This document shows, piece by piece, positions 1-7,959 of a stretch of 16,078 nucleotides of DNA (positions within the stretch are counted from its first letter, which is position 1; each line of letters opens with the position of its first letter). The stretch is from positions 167 to 16,244 of the forward strand of contig DIUK01000132.1 of the NCBI GenBank assembly GCA_002422995.1. Reading direction: 5' to 3'. The notes under the pieces are model-generated. The model made no database searches and was not told the DNA's origin. It saw only the letters and a list, made by a program, of their open reading frames with translations. The stretch comes from Rhodocyclaceae bacterium UBA6160 (GTDB taxonomy: Bacteria > Pseudomonadota > Gammaproteobacteria > Burkholderiales > Rhodocyclaceae). The position numbers and the translations under genes are program-made.

Positions 1-1
1 C

Positions 2-109
2 TTGTGTCGCGATCAAAAACTGCCTATCAATGTGTTTTCTATTTTCAAGTCTGGTGCGCTCTTGCGTGTTGTGATGGGCGAAGATGAGGGTACGCTGGTT
101 CACGTTTGA
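2..109 (+). CDS. pyrH: UMP kinase, C-terminal end (partial)
   Basis: This is the 3' end of a gene that starts before the window. The 35 visible residues end in SGALLRVVMGEDEGTLVHV, which matches the C-terminus of bacterial UMP kinase (in enterics PGALRRVVMGEKEGTL). The enzyme phosphorylates UMP to UDP in the cytoplasm and is a hexamer regulated by GTP and UTP in known members. The stop codon is at 107-109 and frr follows about 33 bases later, the usual pyrH-frr order. The catalytic and nucleotide-binding parts lie outside the window, so the call rests on the tail and the context. Confidence 0.85.
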   Translation: MCRDQKLPINVFSIFKSGALLRVVMGEDEGTLVHV

Positions 110-142
110 GTTGTAACCATAGTTTAATTAAGGAGTCTTTTG

Positions 143-700
143 GTGATACCCGAATTAAAACAAGTCACTGAGCAAAAGATGAAGAAAAGCCTGGAGTCCT
201 TGCAGGCTGATTTAGGAAAAATTCGCACGGGTCGTGCCCATACAGGTATTTTGGATCACGTGCAGGTTGATTATTACGGCTCGATGATGCCAATTAACCA
301 AGTGGCAAACATTACCTTGCTCGATGCGCGAACCATTGGTGTTCAGCCTTGGGAAAAGCCCTTGGTTGCCAAGGTAGAAAAAGCGATTCGTGATTCAGAT
401 TTGGGTTTGAACCCTGCATCGCAGGGTGATGTGATTCGTGTGCCGATGCCTGCGTTAACAGAAGAGCGTCGTAAAGATTTAATTAAAGTCGTGAAGCACG
501 AAGGTGAAAATGCCAAGATTGCATTACGCAATTTGCGCCGTGATGCCAATACGCATTTGAAAGAAGCCTTGAAAAAGAAAGAAGTTTCAGAGGACGATGA
601 GCGTCGTGCGCAAGATGAGATTCAAAAACTGACGGATCGTTACGTGTTGGAAGTCGACAAGTTACTAGCAGACAAAGAAAAAGACTTAATGGCAGTCTAA
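143..700 (+). CDS. frr: Ribosome recycling factor
   Basis: Ribosome recycling factor acts with EF-G after termination to split the 70S ribosome and free mRNA and tRNA. The protein is full length: 185 residues, the same as in E. coli. It contains the conserved stretches KIRTGRA, DLGLNPASQGDVIRVPMP, LTEERRKDL, RNLRRDAN and the C-terminal LADKEKDLM. The start is a choice between TTG at 140 and GTG at 143. The AAGGAG motif at 130-135 lies 4 bases from TTG but 7 from GTG, and the GTG start gives M-I-P, matching the family N-terminus and length, so GTG 143 is preferred. The gene follows pyrH and probably shares its transcript. Confidence 0.96.
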   Translation: MIPELKQVTEQKMKKSLESLQADLGKIRTGRAHTGILDHVQVDYYGSMMPINQVANITLLDARTIGVQPWEKPLVAKVEKAIRDSDLGLNPASQGDVIRVPMPALTEERRKDLIKVVKHEGENAKIALRNLRRDANTHLKEALKKKEVSEDDERRAQDEIQKLTDRYVLEVDKLLADKEKDLMAV

Positions 701-766
701 TTGTCTGCGTCAGCTTGAATTTTCATTCGCTGTCACGCGGCAATTATTATGTGAGGGCAAGTACGG

Positions 767-1549
767 ATGGCAGCGCATACCAGCTCTACAAAAGCAATAC
801 CCCAGGTGAGCAAAGTGCCTCGGCATATTGCCATGATTATGGATGGCAATGGGCGTTGGGCAAAAAAACGCTTTTTACCCCGTGTTGTAGGTCATAAGCG
901 TGGTGTGGATACCGTGCGTGAGATGGTCAAGGCTTGCATAACTCAAGGGGTTGAGTATCTGACCTTGTTTGCTTTTTCATCTGAAAACTGGCGTCGTCCA
1001 GCCGATGAAGTCTTGTTTTTGATGAAGTTGTTTGTGACAGTGCTACAAGCTGAGATCAGTAAATTGCACGCTAATGGCGTACGTTTGCGCGTTGTGGGTG
1101 ATCTGAATGCTTTTGAACCGCACTTGCTTGCATTGATTCGTGAAGGAGAGTCCCTCACCGCAAAAAACACTCGTCTTACGCTTACTATTGCGGCGAACTA
1201 TGGCGGTCGTTGGGATATTTTGCAGGCAGCTAATCAACTGGCTTTGGCACACCCAGAAAAAATTGGGCATTACACAGAAGATGATTTGATTCCTCATTTG
1301 GCCTTGGCTCATTCGCCTGAGCCGGACTTGTTTATTCGCACAGGCGGCGAGCAGCGCATCAGTAATTTTCTCTTGTGGCAGTTAGCCTATAGCGAGCTTT
1401 ATTTTACAGATACGCTTTGGCCTGATTTTACCGATGCAGCTTTGCAAGAAGCGATTGCTTCTTATCAGCAACGTGAGCGTCGCTTTGGTCGGACGGGCGA
1501 TCAGACCAAGCTGGCAAGCTCAGCCGCCGTATCACCAGCGCCGACATGA
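767..1549 (+). CDS. uppS: (2Z,6E)-undecaprenyl diphosphate synthase (isoprenyl transferase)
   Basis: This cis-prenyltransferase adds eight isopentenyl units to farnesyl diphosphate to make the C55 carrier lipid precursor for peptidoglycan and surface polysaccharide. The 260-residue protein shows the family signature HIAMIMDGNGRWAKKR, with the catalytic Asp at residue 26, the same number as in E. coli. It also has FAFSSENWRRP at 68-78 and the second diphosphate-binding signature RTGGEQRISNFLLWQ at 191-205. The ATG at 767 has a GAGG motif at 753-756, 10 bases upstream. The gene lies 66 bases after frr and before cdsA, the usual order in proteobacteria. The last 20 or so residues after the barrel are low in complexity (Ala/Ser/Pro) and probably unstructured. 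Confidence 0.96.
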   Translation: MAAHTSSTKAIPQVSKVPRHIAMIMDGNGRWAKKRFLPRVVGHKRGVDTVREMVKACITQGVEYLTLFAFSSENWRRPADEVLFLMKLFVTVLQAEISKLHANGVRLRVVGDLNAFEPHLLALIREGESLTAKNTRLTLTIAANYGGRWDILQAANQLALAHPEKIGHYTEDDLIPHLALAHSPEPDLFIRTGGEQRISNFLLWQLAYSELYFTDTLWPDFTDAALQEAIASYQQRERRFGRTGDQTKLASSAAVSPAPT

Positions 1550-1583
1550 TGATCGTATGCTTGCGGGTTTTTATTGTTGATTG

Positions 1584-1595
1584 ATCAGCGCTGAT
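1584..1595. repeat. 12-bp perfect palindrome just before cdsA
   Basis: ATCAGCGCTGAT is its own reverse complement. It ends 8 bases before the cdsA ATG at 1604, where a Shine-Dalgarno motif would be expected, and no purine-rich motif is visible there. It could be a protein-binding site, a short hairpin affecting cdsA translation, or chance. Confidence 0.4.
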
Positions 1596-1603
1596 TACAA
1601 TTA

Positions 1604-2440
1604 ATGTCCAATCTTCAACTCCGCATGATTACCGCAAGCTGTCTGGTTGCGGCACTGATTTGCATACTGTTTTATCTGCCAGGTTTTGCAGCACCTATTG
1701 CATTTGCCGTGATTGCTGCCTGTGCAGCTTGGGAGTGGGGTGGGTTTATGCGGCAATCACCCTCAGCGCGTGTGTTGTACGGTTTGGTCACGCTTTTATT
1801 TTGCTGGCAAATTTATATTTTTTCTAGCCAGTGGACGCCTGTTTTACTCATGCTGTCGGTTGCTTTTTGGTTCATCGTAGTTCCATTATGGCTATCGCGT
1901 AAATGGACATTGCGCGGCAATGATTTTCTTGCTTATAGCACCGGTTTTATTGTTATTTTGCCAACATGGGCAGCCATGACCTATCTCAATAAAATCAGCC
2001 CTTGGGTATTGGTCGCCACCATGATGGTTGTATGGATTGCTGATATTGGTGCTTATTTCACTGGGCGCCTTTTTGGGCGACATAAGCTGGCACCCATGAT
2101 CAGTCCCGGCAAAACTTGGGAGGGCGTTGCAGGCGCGATGATTGGCGTAGCGGTTTATGGGGTGTGTTTGATGAACTGGGCACCTTCGTTTGTCACAAAG
2201 TTTGCGTCAAACGAACTATTCAGCGCAACGCAAAAACTGGGCTTAGAGGCTTTGCTATTATTACCTCTGTTGACCGGTATTAGTGTCCTCGGTGATTTGT
2301 TTGAGTCTTTATTGAAGCGGCAAGTTGGTGTCAAAGACAGCAGTGCTCTATTACCCGGTCATGGCGGCGTGTTAGACCGAATTGATAGTCTTACTTCAAC
2401 ACTACCTTTTGCTGCCTTGCTGATGTACCTTTTGTCATGA
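1604..2440 (+). CDS. cdsA: Phosphatidate cytidylyltransferase (CDP-diglyceride synthase)
   Basis: CdsA makes CDP-diacylglycerol from phosphatidic acid and CTP in the inner membrane, the branch point of phospholipid synthesis. The 278-residue protein is highly hydrophobic, with several predicted membrane segments (for example about 11-45, 57-97, 110-128, 134-156, 175-192 and 214-232). It carries the family signature at 235-261: S-LLKR, then KD, then PGHGGVLDRID. The stretch WIADIGAYFTGRLFGRHK at 144-161, followed by SPGKTWEG, is also typical. The ATG at 1604 has no clear ribosome binding site; an alternative in-frame ATG lies at 1625. The last bases overlap the dxr start (ATGATGA at 2437-2443). 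Confidence 0.95.
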   Translation: MSNLQLRMITASCLVAALICILFYLPGFAAPIAFAVIAACAAWEWGGFMRQSPSARVLYGLVTLLFCWQIYIFSSQWTPVLLMLSVAFWFIVVPLWLSRKWTLRGNDFLAYSTGFIVILPTWAAMTYLNKISPWVLVATMMVVWIADIGAYFTGRLFGRHKLAPMISPGKTWEGVAGAMIGVAVYGVCLMNWAPSFVTKFASNELFSATQKLGLEALLLLPLLTGISVLGDLFESLLKRQVGVKDSSALLPGHGGVLDRIDSLTSTLPFAALLMYLLS

Positions 2441-3615
2441 TGAACCTTACTATCCTTGGTGCGACTGGTTCGATCGGCGTGAGTACATTAGATGTGGTTG
2501 CACGTCATCCTGATCGTTATCGCGTGATGGCATTGAGCGGCCACTCGCAGATTGAAAAACTAGCTGAACAGTGCCTTCAATTTCAACCACTATATGCTGT
2601 TGTGGGTACAGCGACAGTTGCGCAACAGCTTGAGAAAATAATTCGTGCCCAAGGCATAAAAACCGATGTTCTGTATGGGGCAGAAGCGCTGGTAAATATT
2701 GCTAGCTTGACCGAAGTCGATACAGTTATGGCAGCTATTGTGGGCGCGGCAGGACTCATGTCCACGTTGGCGGCAGTGAAATCTGGCAAGCGTGTGTTGC
2801 TAGCGAATAAAGAAGCGCTGGTTATGGCAGGTGATATTTTTATGGCGGAAGTGCGTCAATCAGGTACTTGTTTATTGCCGATTGATAGTGAACATAACGC
2901 GATCTTTCAATCCATGCCAATGGCTTATGCAGGGGATTTCTTAGCATCCGGAATTAGCCGCATCTTATTAACCGCATCTGGTGGCCCGTTTCGCGAAGTA
3001 GCATTGGATGTCCTCGCAACTGTCACCCCCGAACAAGCCATAGCGCATCCCAAATGGACTATGGGGCGAAAAATTTCTGTTGATTCGGCGACGATGATGA
3101 ATAAAGGTCTGGAGGTCATCGAGGCACATTATTTATTCAATGCGCCCGCTGATTGTATCGAAGTAGTTATTCATCCTCAGAGTGTGATTCATTCGCTGGT
3201 CGAGTACGTTGACGGCTCCGTATTAGCTCAGTTGGGCAATCCGGATATGCGTACCCCCATTGCTCATGCACTGGCCTGGCCAGAACGTATTGAGTCCGGG
3301 GTGGCGCGCTTGAATTTATTTACCACTGGTGTTTTGCAGTTTGAGCAACCTGATTTATGTCGTTTCCCATGTCTTGACTTAGCCTATCAGGCGCTCAAGG
3401 CCGGTGGCAATATGCCTGCAGTGCTTAATGCAGCCAATGAAATTGCTGTGCATGCTTTTTTAGCAGGGCAGTTATCATTTCTCAATATTTCCACTGTCAT
3501 TGCGGAAACCTTAGCCGCAGTGCCTTGTCAATCGGTTAACTCGCTGGAGGCAGTTTTGGCTGCTGACCTCACAGGGCGTGAAATGGCACGTAAGGCCTTG
3601 CAGGCTTTATCTTGA
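2437..3615 (+). CDS. dxr: 1-deoxy-D-xylulose 5-phosphate reductoisomerase
   Basis: DXR (IspC) converts DXP to 2-C-methylerythritol 4-phosphate with NADPH, the committed step of the MEP isoprenoid pathway, and is the target of fosmidomycin. The 392-residue protein has the NADPH-binding GATGSIGVSTLDV at 8-20 and LLANKEALVMAG. The metal ligands are visible: D150 and E152 in PIDSEHNAIFQ, and E226 in NKGLEVIEAHYLF. LTASGGPF and the HPQSVIHSLVEYVDGS region are also intact. Two adjacent ATG codons (2437 and 2440) are possible; the first overlaps cdsA by 4 bases and the second by 1, so coupling with cdsA is likely either way. Its isoprenoid product pathway feeds UppS two genes upstream. Confidence 0.97.
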   Translation: MMNLTILGATGSIGVSTLDVVARHPDRYRVMALSGHSQIEKLAEQCLQFQPLYAVVGTATVAQQLEKIIRAQGIKTDVLYGAEALVNIASLTEVDTVMAAIVGAAGLMSTLAAVKSGKRVLLANKEALVMAGDIFMAEVRQSGTCLLPIDSEHNAIFQSMPMAYAGDFLASGISRILLTASGGPFREVALDVLATVTPEQAIAHPKWTMGRKISVDSATMMNKGLEVIEAHYLFNAPADCIEVVIHPQSVIHSLVEYVDGSVLAQLGNPDMRTPIAHALAWPERIESGVARLNLFTTGVLQFEQPDLCRFPCLDLAYQALKAGGNMPAVLNAANEIAVHAFLAGQLSFLNISTVIAETLAAVPCQSVNSLEAVLAADLTGREMARKALQALS

Positions 3616-3654
3616 TTTTTAATCGCTGTACCAGTTTGACGTGAGGCGCTTTCC

Positions 3655-5028
3655 ATGAGCTTTCAGATGATTTTGTTCTATGCAGGCGCTTTTCTGTTGG
3701 CGCTAGGGCTACTAGTGATCGTGCACGAGATGGGACACTTTTTAGCGGCACGGCTGTGCGGTGTAAAAGTTTTGCGTTTCGCCATCGGGTTTGGCAAAGT
3801 GATTTGGTCAAAACGACTAGGGCGAGATCAAACAGAATGGGCTGTAGCCTTGCTGCCATTGGGTGGCTACGTAAAAATGCTTGACGAACGCGAGGGCGAA
3901 GTTGCATCGCACGAGTTGCCTCGCGCATTCAACCGGCAAACCGTTGGACGGCGTGCTTTTATTGTGGTTGCGGGTCCGCTGGCAAACTTACTTTTGGCTA
4001 TTTTTATTTATTGGCTCATCTTTTTGACGGGCATGACAGAACTTAAGCCTCGTCTGGGCACACCACCTGCTAATAGTGCCGCAGCACAAGCTGGCATTTC
4101 AGCAGGAGCGGTTGTTCGCAGCGTGAATGGCGTGGTTATCGCTAGTTGGCAGGATTTACGTTGGGAAGTCATGCGTCAAACGATGGATCGTCAGCCTTTA
4201 GTTTTAGAAGCAATCACGCCGCAAGGAAATGCGTTGAGGTATGAGGTGAATAATCTCCAGTTTTCACTCGCTGAGACTGAAAAAGACCCATTAACGCCAT
4301 TGGGCCTCGTGCTTTATCGCCCTTCATTACCGGCCGTGGTCGATCAAGTGTTGCCAGCGTCCCCTGCAGCAATAGCCGGGTTTAGGCCAGGCGATAAAAT
4401 TTTGCAGGTAGGGAATAAAAAAATCTCTGAATGGGCCGATGTAACGGCGGTTGTACGTGCATCAGTTGATCAACGTCTGGTTTTTATTTTAGAGCGCGCG
4501 GGACAGCGCTTAACGCTCAGTGCTACGCCACAGATGAGTGGGAAAGACCCAGCTAAAGGTGGTCGTTTGGGGATTGGTGTGCGAGACGATCCAGCCGCTT
4601 TTGAGCAAATGACAACGCTTGTGCGTTATTCCGCTGATGAGGCAATATGGCGCGCAGTTGCAAAAACATGGGATACCTCATTCATGAGTTTGCGCATGAT
4701 GGGGCGGATGATTACTGGCGATTTGTCCTGGAAAAATTTATCCGGTCCTGTGACGATTGCAGATTATGCGGGCCAGACCGCACGGTTAGGATTAAGTTAT
4801 TACCTGAGTTTTATTGCCTTGATCAGTATTAGCCTTGGTGTATTGAATTTGCTGCCTATTCCGGTTTTGGATGGGGGGCATTTAATGTATTATCTTGCAG
4901 AATTCATCAAAGGTGGGCCGCTTCCCGAGCGCGTGCTGGAGATAGGCCAGCGTATTGGTTTTACTTTGCTTGCCCTGTTGATGCTGTTTGCTTTTTATAA
5001 CGACTTTCATCGTCTCTTGGTTGGTTGA
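3655..5028 (+). CDS. rseP: Site-2 intramembrane zinc protease RseP
   Basis: RseP cuts transmembrane anti-sigma factors (RseA in E. coli) and signal peptide remnants within the inner membrane. The 457-residue protein has the zinc motif HEMGH at 24-28 in the first membrane helix. The third ligand region NLLPIPVLDGGH is at 398-409 with D406. VAGPLANL at 105-112 is in the second membrane segment. Two PDZ-like periplasmic domains lie between, roughly 126-200 and 225-310 (with SPAAIAGFRPGDKIL). The C-terminal helix is at about 432-447. The ATG at 3655 is preceded by GAGG at 3643-3646. The position between dxr and bamA is the standard one and fits a role in outer membrane protein stress signalling. 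The rse genes for its substrate are not in the window. Confidence 0.96.
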   Translation: MSFQMILFYAGAFLLALGLLVIVHEMGHFLAARLCGVKVLRFAIGFGKVIWSKRLGRDQTEWAVALLPLGGYVKMLDEREGEVASHELPRAFNRQTVGRRAFIVVAGPLANLLLAIFIYWLIFLTGMTELKPRLGTPPANSAAAQAGISAGAVVRSVNGVVIASWQDLRWEVMRQTMDRQPLVLEAITPQGNALRYEVNNLQFSLAETEKDPLTPLGLVLYRPSLPAVVDQVLPASPAAIAGFRPGDKILQVGNKKISEWADVTAVVRASVDQRLVFILERAGQRLTLSATPQMSGKDPAKGGRLGIGVRDDPAAFEQMTTLVRYSADEAIWRAVAKTWDTSFMSLRMMGRMITGDLSWKNLSGPVTIADYAGQTARLGLSYYLSFIALISISLGVLNLLPIPVLDGGHLMYYLAEFIKGGPLPERVLEIGQRIGFTLLALLMLFAFYNDFHRLLVG

Positions 5029-5120
5029 TTTGTGTCATGCGCGGAGATTGTTGTTTCTCTGCTTTAGAGTCAGTGTCACCCAAACATTTCTCGCTTACTT
5101 GGTTTTGTTATCTGTGCCCA

Positions 5121-7403
5121 ATGAATAAAAAAATACTTGCCGGTGTAGTCTCAGCTTTATTAGCTCGCGCAGTTTTTGCATTTGAACCCTTTGAAGTCAA
5201 GGATATTCGCGTCGAAGGCATCCAGCGCACAGAGGCGGGTACAGTGTTTTCTTATTTGCCAGTCAAAATAGGCGACACCATTAATGATGAAAAAGTCGCC
5301 AGTGCAATCAAAGCGTTGTTTGCCACTGGTTTTTTTAAAGATGTTCGTCTTGAAATTGATGGTCAGGTTTTAGTGGTGGTGCTCGAAGAGCGACCTGCGA
5401 TTGCAACGCTTGATTTTGTAGGTCTTAAATCATTCAAGGCAGAAGATCTAAAAAAAGGTTTGCGTGAGGTAGGTTTAGCTGAATCCAGAATTTTTGATCG
5501 CGCGATGGTCGAGCGGGCTGAGCAAGAGTTGAAGCGTCAGTACCTTTCTCAAGGGCGCTACAGTGTGGACATCAAAGTAACTGTTACGCCGATGGAGCGA
5601 AATCGGGTCGCCATCAAGTTTACGGTGAATGAGGGTGAAGTTGCCAAGATCAGGCAGGTGAATATTGTGGGTGCCAAGGCATTCAAAGAAAAAGATTTGC
5701 GGGATCTGATGGCAATCACTCCACCAGGGTGGTTGACCTGGTATACAAAGAGCGATCAATATTCGAAGCAAAAGCTCGCTGGCGATTTAGAAACCTTGCG
5801 TTCTTTTTATATGAATCAGGGTTATTTGGAATTCAATATTGAATCAACGCAAGTTTCTATTTCATCTGATAAACAAGATATCTATATCACTATCAATCTC
5901 ACGGAAGGTGAAAAGTATTCAATCTCAACAGTTAAATTGGCTGGCAATTTTTTATTGCCCGAGGCTGAATTAAAAAAGTTTGTGAAAATGAAGCCTGGTG
6001 ACGTATTTTCACGCGAGGCGATGACTGAAACGACCAAGGCAATCAGTGATCGCTTGGGCGATGAAGGTTATGCTTTTGCTAATGTGAATGCTGCGCCTGA
6101 AGTTGATCGAGAAAAAAGACAGGTTGCTTTTACATTGATGGTAGATCCTGGGCGTCGCGTGTATGTGCGGCAAATCAATGTGGTTGGCAATACGCGTACG
6201 CGAGATGAAGTCATTCGTCGAGAAGTGCGACAAATGGAGTCTGCTTGGTATAACGGCGAACGTATAAAAAAATCCCGTGATCGTGTTGATCGGTTAGGTT
6301 ATTTTGAAGATGTTTCGATGGAAACGCCTGCAGTTGCAGGCGCGACTGATCAAATTGACGTTAACTTGAAAGTTAAGGAAAAGCCTACCGGGAATATTTC
6401 TTTAGGCGCCGGTTTTTCCAGCTCGGAGAAGCTCTCACTCTCTGGTGCAGTTCAGCAGGAAAATGTGTTTGGTAGCGGCAAGCATATTGGTGTTCAGATT
6501 AGCACCAGCAAGTCGAATCGCATTTTGTCGCTTTCTCATACCGATCCCTATTTCACTATCGACGGCGTGAGCCAGGGTTTTGATCTTTATACTCGGAAAA
6601 CAGATACTTCCTCGTTGAATTTGAGCAGCTTTACGGCCGATGCAACGGGCGGCGGGGTGCGATATGGCATTCCAATTGGTGAGGATGATTACCTCTTTCT
6701 AGGGTTCTCCTACGATCAGACAAAGCTCAAATTAGGCAGCTTTCCTGCGCAGCGATATGTTGATTACGTGACTAAATTTGGGGAGCGAAGCAAAACCATC
6801 ACAAGCACACTCGGTTGGCAAAAAGATGAGCGTGATAGTTTGCTGTATCCAACCAAGGGCACTTTTAATAGTGTGAGTCTTGAAGTAGCACTGCCAGGAA
6901 GTACTTCAACTTATGTACGCGGCACGTATAAACATCAGCGTTTCTCGCCGTTGAACAAAACTTTCACTTTAGCTTTAACCGGCGAGCTCGGCTTGGCTGA
7001 GGCTTATGGTGAGAAAGAGGTACCTTTCTTTAAAAATTTTTATGCAGGCGGTATCGGTTCAGTACGCGGATTTGAGTCGAGTAGCTTAGGCCCCAAAGAC
7101 CCTTTGACAGGCGATTTTTTAGGAGGTACAAAACGCGTCACAGGGAGTGCTGAAATGCTTTTTGGTTTACCAGGCGCAAAGCAAGATCGGTCTTTCCGTT
7201 TTAGTGCCTTTCTTGATGGTGGGGGTGTTTATGGTGATGGAGAGCAGGCGTCTTCTTCCGGTACACTTCGTTTTAGCACGGGGCTTTCTGCTTCCTGGAA
7301 TTCACCTTTAGGCCCGCTCAAATTCTCATTTGCAAAACCACTGAATAAAAAACCGGAAGATCAAGTTCAGGCATTCCAGTTTCAGCTTGGTTCGACTTTC
7401 TAG
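5121..7403 (+). CDS. bamA: Outer membrane protein assembly factor BamA
   Basis: BamA is the essential Omp85 core of the complex that folds beta-barrel proteins into the outer membrane. I start it at ATG 5121, because this gives a signal peptide (MNKKILAG...AVFA, likely cut after residue 20) followed by FEPFEVKDIRVEGIQRTE, a typical BamA N-terminus; the frame upstream looks non-coding. The 760 residues form five POTRA domains (about 21-92, 93-173, 174-264, 265-345, 346-423) and a barrel from about 424. The VRGF motif of loop 6 is at 648-651, and the protein ends in a C-terminal Phe (QFQLGSTF), the usual outer membrane signal. An Arg at position 15 inside the hydrophobic signal core is odd. No good ribosome binding site precedes the ATG. 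Confidence 0.96.
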   Translation: MNKKILAGVVSALLARAVFAFEPFEVKDIRVEGIQRTEAGTVFSYLPVKIGDTINDEKVASAIKALFATGFFKDVRLEIDGQVLVVVLEERPAIATLDFVGLKSFKAEDLKKGLREVGLAESRIFDRAMVERAEQELKRQYLSQGRYSVDIKVTVTPMERNRVAIKFTVNEGEVAKIRQVNIVGAKAFKEKDLRDLMAITPPGWLTWYTKSDQYSKQKLAGDLETLRSFYMNQGYLEFNIESTQVSISSDKQDIYITINLTEGEKYSISTVKLAGNFLLPEAELKKFVKMKPGDVFSREAMTETTKAISDRLGDEGYAFANVNAAPEVDREKRQVAFTLMVDPGRRVYVRQINVVGNTRTRDEVIRREVRQMESAWYNGERIKKSRDRVDRLGYFEDVSMETPAVAGATDQIDVNLKVKEKPTGNISLGAGFSSSEKLSLSGAVQQENVFGSGKHIGVQISTSKSNRILSLSHTDPYFTIDGVSQGFDLYTRKTDTSSLNLSSFTADATGGGVRYGIPIGEDDYLFLGFSYDQTKLKLGSFPAQRYVDYVTKFGERSKTITSTLGWQKDERDSLLYPTKGTFNSVSLEVALPGSTSTYVRGTYKHQRFSPLNKTFTLALTGELGLAEAYGEKEVPFFKNFYAGGIGSVRGFESSSLGPKDPLTGDFLGGTKRVTGSAEMLFGLPGAKQDRSFRFSAFLDGGGVYGDGEQASSSGTLRFSTGLSASWNSPLGPLKFSFAKPLNKKPEDQVQAFQFQLGSTF

Positions 7404-7443
7404 TTTTTACCGCAGCTATAAACCACAGACAATCGAGACTGCC

Positions 7444-7950
7444 ATGCTTAAATATATTGCAATAACAGGTCTTGCTATCCTCACGTTAAGTAGTAGCGTA
7501 GCGCAGGCTGAAACAAAAATTGGCTTCATTAATAATCAGCGTGTTCTAGCTGAGTCACCTCAGGCTGCCAAAGCGAAAAAACGAATTGAAAAAGACTTTG
7601 AAAAGCGTGATCAAGAGTTGCAGCGTATGGTTAAGCAAGTGCAAGCCTTGCAGGCTGCGCTAGATAAAACTGCAGCGCCCTTGTCAGAAACTGAGCGGCG
7701 TATGAAAGAAAAAGAGCTTGCAGAATTGACGCGTGACTTGCAGCGCAAGCAGCGTGAGTTTCGTGAGGATTTGAGTCAGCGCCAGAATGACGAGATGGCG
7801 TTGATTTTTGAGAAAATCAACAAAACGATTAAGCAAATTGCAGATGCTGAAAAGTTTGACATCATTTTTCAAGATGCCGTCTATTTTAATCAGCGCATTG
7901 ATATTACAGATAAAGTTATCAAAGCGTTGGGCGATGGCGCAACTAAGTAG
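7444..7950 (+). CDS. skp: Periplasmic chaperone Skp/OmpH
   Basis: Skp holds unfolded outer membrane proteins in the periplasm and delivers them to BamA, encoded just upstream. The 168-residue protein starts with a signal peptide (MLKYIAITGLAILTLSSSVAQA, likely cut after residue 22). The mature protein begins with the family beta-strand KIGFINNQRVL. A long charged helical region follows (about 45-115, rich in Lys, Glu, Gln and Arg), which matches the coiled-coil tentacle arms of the trimer. The C-terminal strand region FDIIFQDAVYFNQRIDITD is also typical. I chose ATG 7444 because the frame upstream of it, which overlaps the end of bamA, would put 19 polar residues before the signal peptide. 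A weak GAG precedes the start. Confidence 0.93.
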   Translation: MLKYIAITGLAILTLSSSVAQAETKIGFINNQRVLAESPQAAKAKKRIEKDFEKRDQELQRMVKQVQALQAALDKTAAPLSETERRMKEKELAELTRDLQRKQREFREDLSQRQNDEMALIFEKINKTIKQIADAEKFDIIFQDAVYFNQRIDITDKVIKALGDGATK

Positions 7951-7959
7951 CAGAACGTT

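Noticed and set aside
5025..5120. Upstream extension of bamA to the end of rseP
   Set aside because: It would add 32 Cys- and Phe-rich residues before a clear signal peptide and overlap rseP. The ATG at 5121 gives a normal secreted BamA.
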